From Patescibacteria group bacterium (GTDB taxonomy: Bacteria > Patescibacteriota > Minisyncoccia > Phycocordibacterales > GWA1-40-21): DNA of 29,370 bases. The translations under genes were made by a program, and so were the position numbers. The notes under the pieces were generated by a model. It saw only the letters and a list, made by a program, of their open reading frames with translations, had not been told where the DNA came from and made no database searches. The stretch covers positions 1-29,370 of the forward strand of contig JAGXAA010000002.1 in assembly GCA_018971765.1 (NCBI GenBank). The letters are read 5' to 3'. Below, piece by piece: positions 28,262 through 29,370 of this stretch (positions are counted from its first letter, which is position 1; every line of letters starts with the position of its first letter).

Positions 28262-29370
28262 ATGAAATCTAAATTTCAATCCAGGGTAAGGTTATTGTTT
28301 TTATTCGTCGCAACCGCAGCTTTGATACTTGTCGCCAATCTTTACGTAATTCAAATCTCCAAAGGAGAAATCTACAAAGAAAAAGCCGAACGGCAATATG
28401 TAAGCCCTTCGGAGTCAGTCTTTGATCGCGGTAACATTAATTTCTCAAGCAAGGACGGAACGATTATTTCCGCCGCAACCTTGAAGTCGGGATTCATTTT
28501 AGCCGTTAATCCCAAGAAATTGAAAAATCCGCAGGACGCCTATCGGAGGTTATCGGCTATTATGCCGATTGACGAGGCGAAATTTCTAGCGAAATCCTCA
28601 AAAAAAGACGATTCGCACGAAGAGATAGAAAAAAGAATCAGCGATGATAAAGCTGAAAAAATAAGCTCGCTTCAGATCGCGGGAGTGGAGCTTAGCAGAG
28701 AAAATTGGCGGATTTATCCGGGCGGAAAAATGGCGGCGAATACGCTCGGTTTTGTCGGTTATAACGGCAATTCCATTTCCGGACGATACGGATTGGAAAG
28801 ATATTACGAAGATATTTTAAAAAGGAGCGGAGACTCGGCGTATGTCAATTTCTTCGCGGAGATTTTTTCAAACATAAACAAAGTCGTTTCGCAAGGCGAC
28901 CGGAGAGAAGGTGACATAGACACCGCCATTGATCCAGTCCTTCAATCTTTTTTTGAAAATGAGCTGGCAAGCACGACGGATAAATGGCATTCAAAATTGA
29001 CTCTCGGATTGATTATGAATCCGATGAACGGCGAAATTTACAGCATTGCCGTTAATCCGACTTTTGATCCTAACGCTTACGGGAGCGAACCAGATGTAAA
29101 GATTTTCATCAATCCCGTCGCGGAAAATCTTTATGAAATGGGCTCAATCATAAAGCCTCTTACGATGGCGGCGGGTTTGGATTCGGGCGCGGTAACCGCC
29201 GACACGACTTACAATGACAAAGGTTTCCTCACTTTAAACAAGAGCACTATTTCCAACTATGATCATAAAGGCAACGGGATCATAAATATGCAGGAAGTGC
29301 TCAATAAGTCCGTGAATACCGGCGCCGCATTCGTGGTGAGCAAAATGGGCAAAGAAAATTTCGCGAAATA
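28262..29370 (+). CDS. ftsI: Penicillin-binding protein 3 / FtsI (partial)
   Basis: The first 369 codons of a class B PBP; the gene runs off the window. One membrane segment (about residues 11-30) precedes a pedestal domain and the start of the transpeptidase domain. Catalytic S295-I-I-K298 is in MGSIIKPLTMAAG and the SxN motif is S350-V-N352 in LNKSVNTGAAF; the KTG motif would lie beyond the edge. It is the septal transpeptidase expected after ftsL. A TATAAT at 28251-28256, 5 bases before the ATG, could drive a leaderless transcript, but its -35 is poor. Confidence 0.94.
   Translation, partial: MKSKFQSRVRLLFLFVATAALILVANLYVIQISKGEIYKEKAERQYVSPSESVFDRGNINFSSKDGTIISAATLKSGFILAVNPKKLKNPQDAYRRLSAIMPIDEAKFLAKSSKKDDSHEEIEKRISDDKAEKISSLQIAGVELSRENWRIYPGGKMAANTLGFVGYNGNSISGRYGLERYYEDILKRSGDSAYVNFFAEIFSNINKVVSQGDRREGDIDTAIDPVLQSFFENELASTTDKWHSKLTLGLIMNPMNGEIYSIAVNPTFDPNAYGSEPDVKIFINPVAENLYEMGSIIKPLTMAAGLDSGAVTADTTYNDKGFLTLNKSTISNYDHKGNGIINMQEVLNKSVNTGAAFVVSKMGKENFAK

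Overview
The window looks like a chromosome segment from a Candidate Phyla Radiation (Patescibacteria) bacterium, most likely a Parcubacteria lineage. Three observations support this: compact ribosomal proteins and enzymes (L13 without its usual N-terminus, a 419-residue prolyl-tRNA synthetase without the editing domain, an 89-residue MreD-like protein), a run of small type-IV-secretion-type pilins, and A/T-rich leaders without Shine-Dalgarno motifs in front of most core genes. TGA is used as a normal stop codon, so the recoded Gracilibacteria/Absconditabacteria are unlikely. This placement is an inference from gene content; there is no rRNA gene in the window.

Layout. 1-2586: the end of an unrecognised gene, then a DsbA-like thiol oxidoreductase with a cysteine-rich multi-pass membrane partner. 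2640-7068: a translation/transcription cluster, infA-rpmJ-rpsM-rpsK-rpsD-rpoA-rplQ-rplM-rpsI. 7182-7554: a short isolated transcription unit with promoter, 57-codon ORF and strong terminator. 7629-12590: holB-like, frr, rseP, a secreted peptidoglycan-binding-type protein and proS. 12630-17069: the elongasome operon mreB-mreC-mreD-mrdA, then dgkA. 17134-19649: a minus-strand HAD phosphatase-like gene, and a divergent methyltransferase plus solute-binding protein. 19658-22633: five tandem T4SS-pilin-like genes. 22722-25257: a minus-strand accessory block (small membrane protein, SPFH/band-7 protein, cytochrome P460-type lipoprotein). 25473-29370: a minus-strand polysaccharide deacetylase, then the start of the division cluster mraZ-rsmH-ftsL-ftsI, the last cut by the window edge.

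The most unusual content is a set of structured, dispersed palindromic elements. Family A (four copies of 90-110 bp at 211, 10197, 20979 and 21754) is a long outer stem enclosing a conserved multi-helix core. At least two base pairs change on both sides between copies. Copy A3 lies in frame inside a pilin-like gene, within its signal-peptide region, and resembles in behaviour the Rickettsia palindromic elements that insert into ORFs. Family B (two copies of 141 and 180 bp at 2640 and 14487) is a larger nested structure with covarying stems, one copy before infA and one between mreC and mreD. A third, single-copy nested palindrome (C, 189 bp at 20748) separates two pilins. All A and B copies point the same way as the neighbouring genes.

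The genes here serve gene expression (ribosome, RNA polymerase alpha, RRF, ProRS), envelope growth and division (MreBCD, PBP2, undecaprenol/diacylglycerol kinase, MraZ, RsmH, FtsL, FtsI, deacetylase) and the cell surface (pilins, SBP, DsbA pair, P460). Candidate leaderless promoters precede holB and dgkA. Two inverted consensus DnaA boxes and a set of MraZ-type GTGGG repeats precede mraZ.
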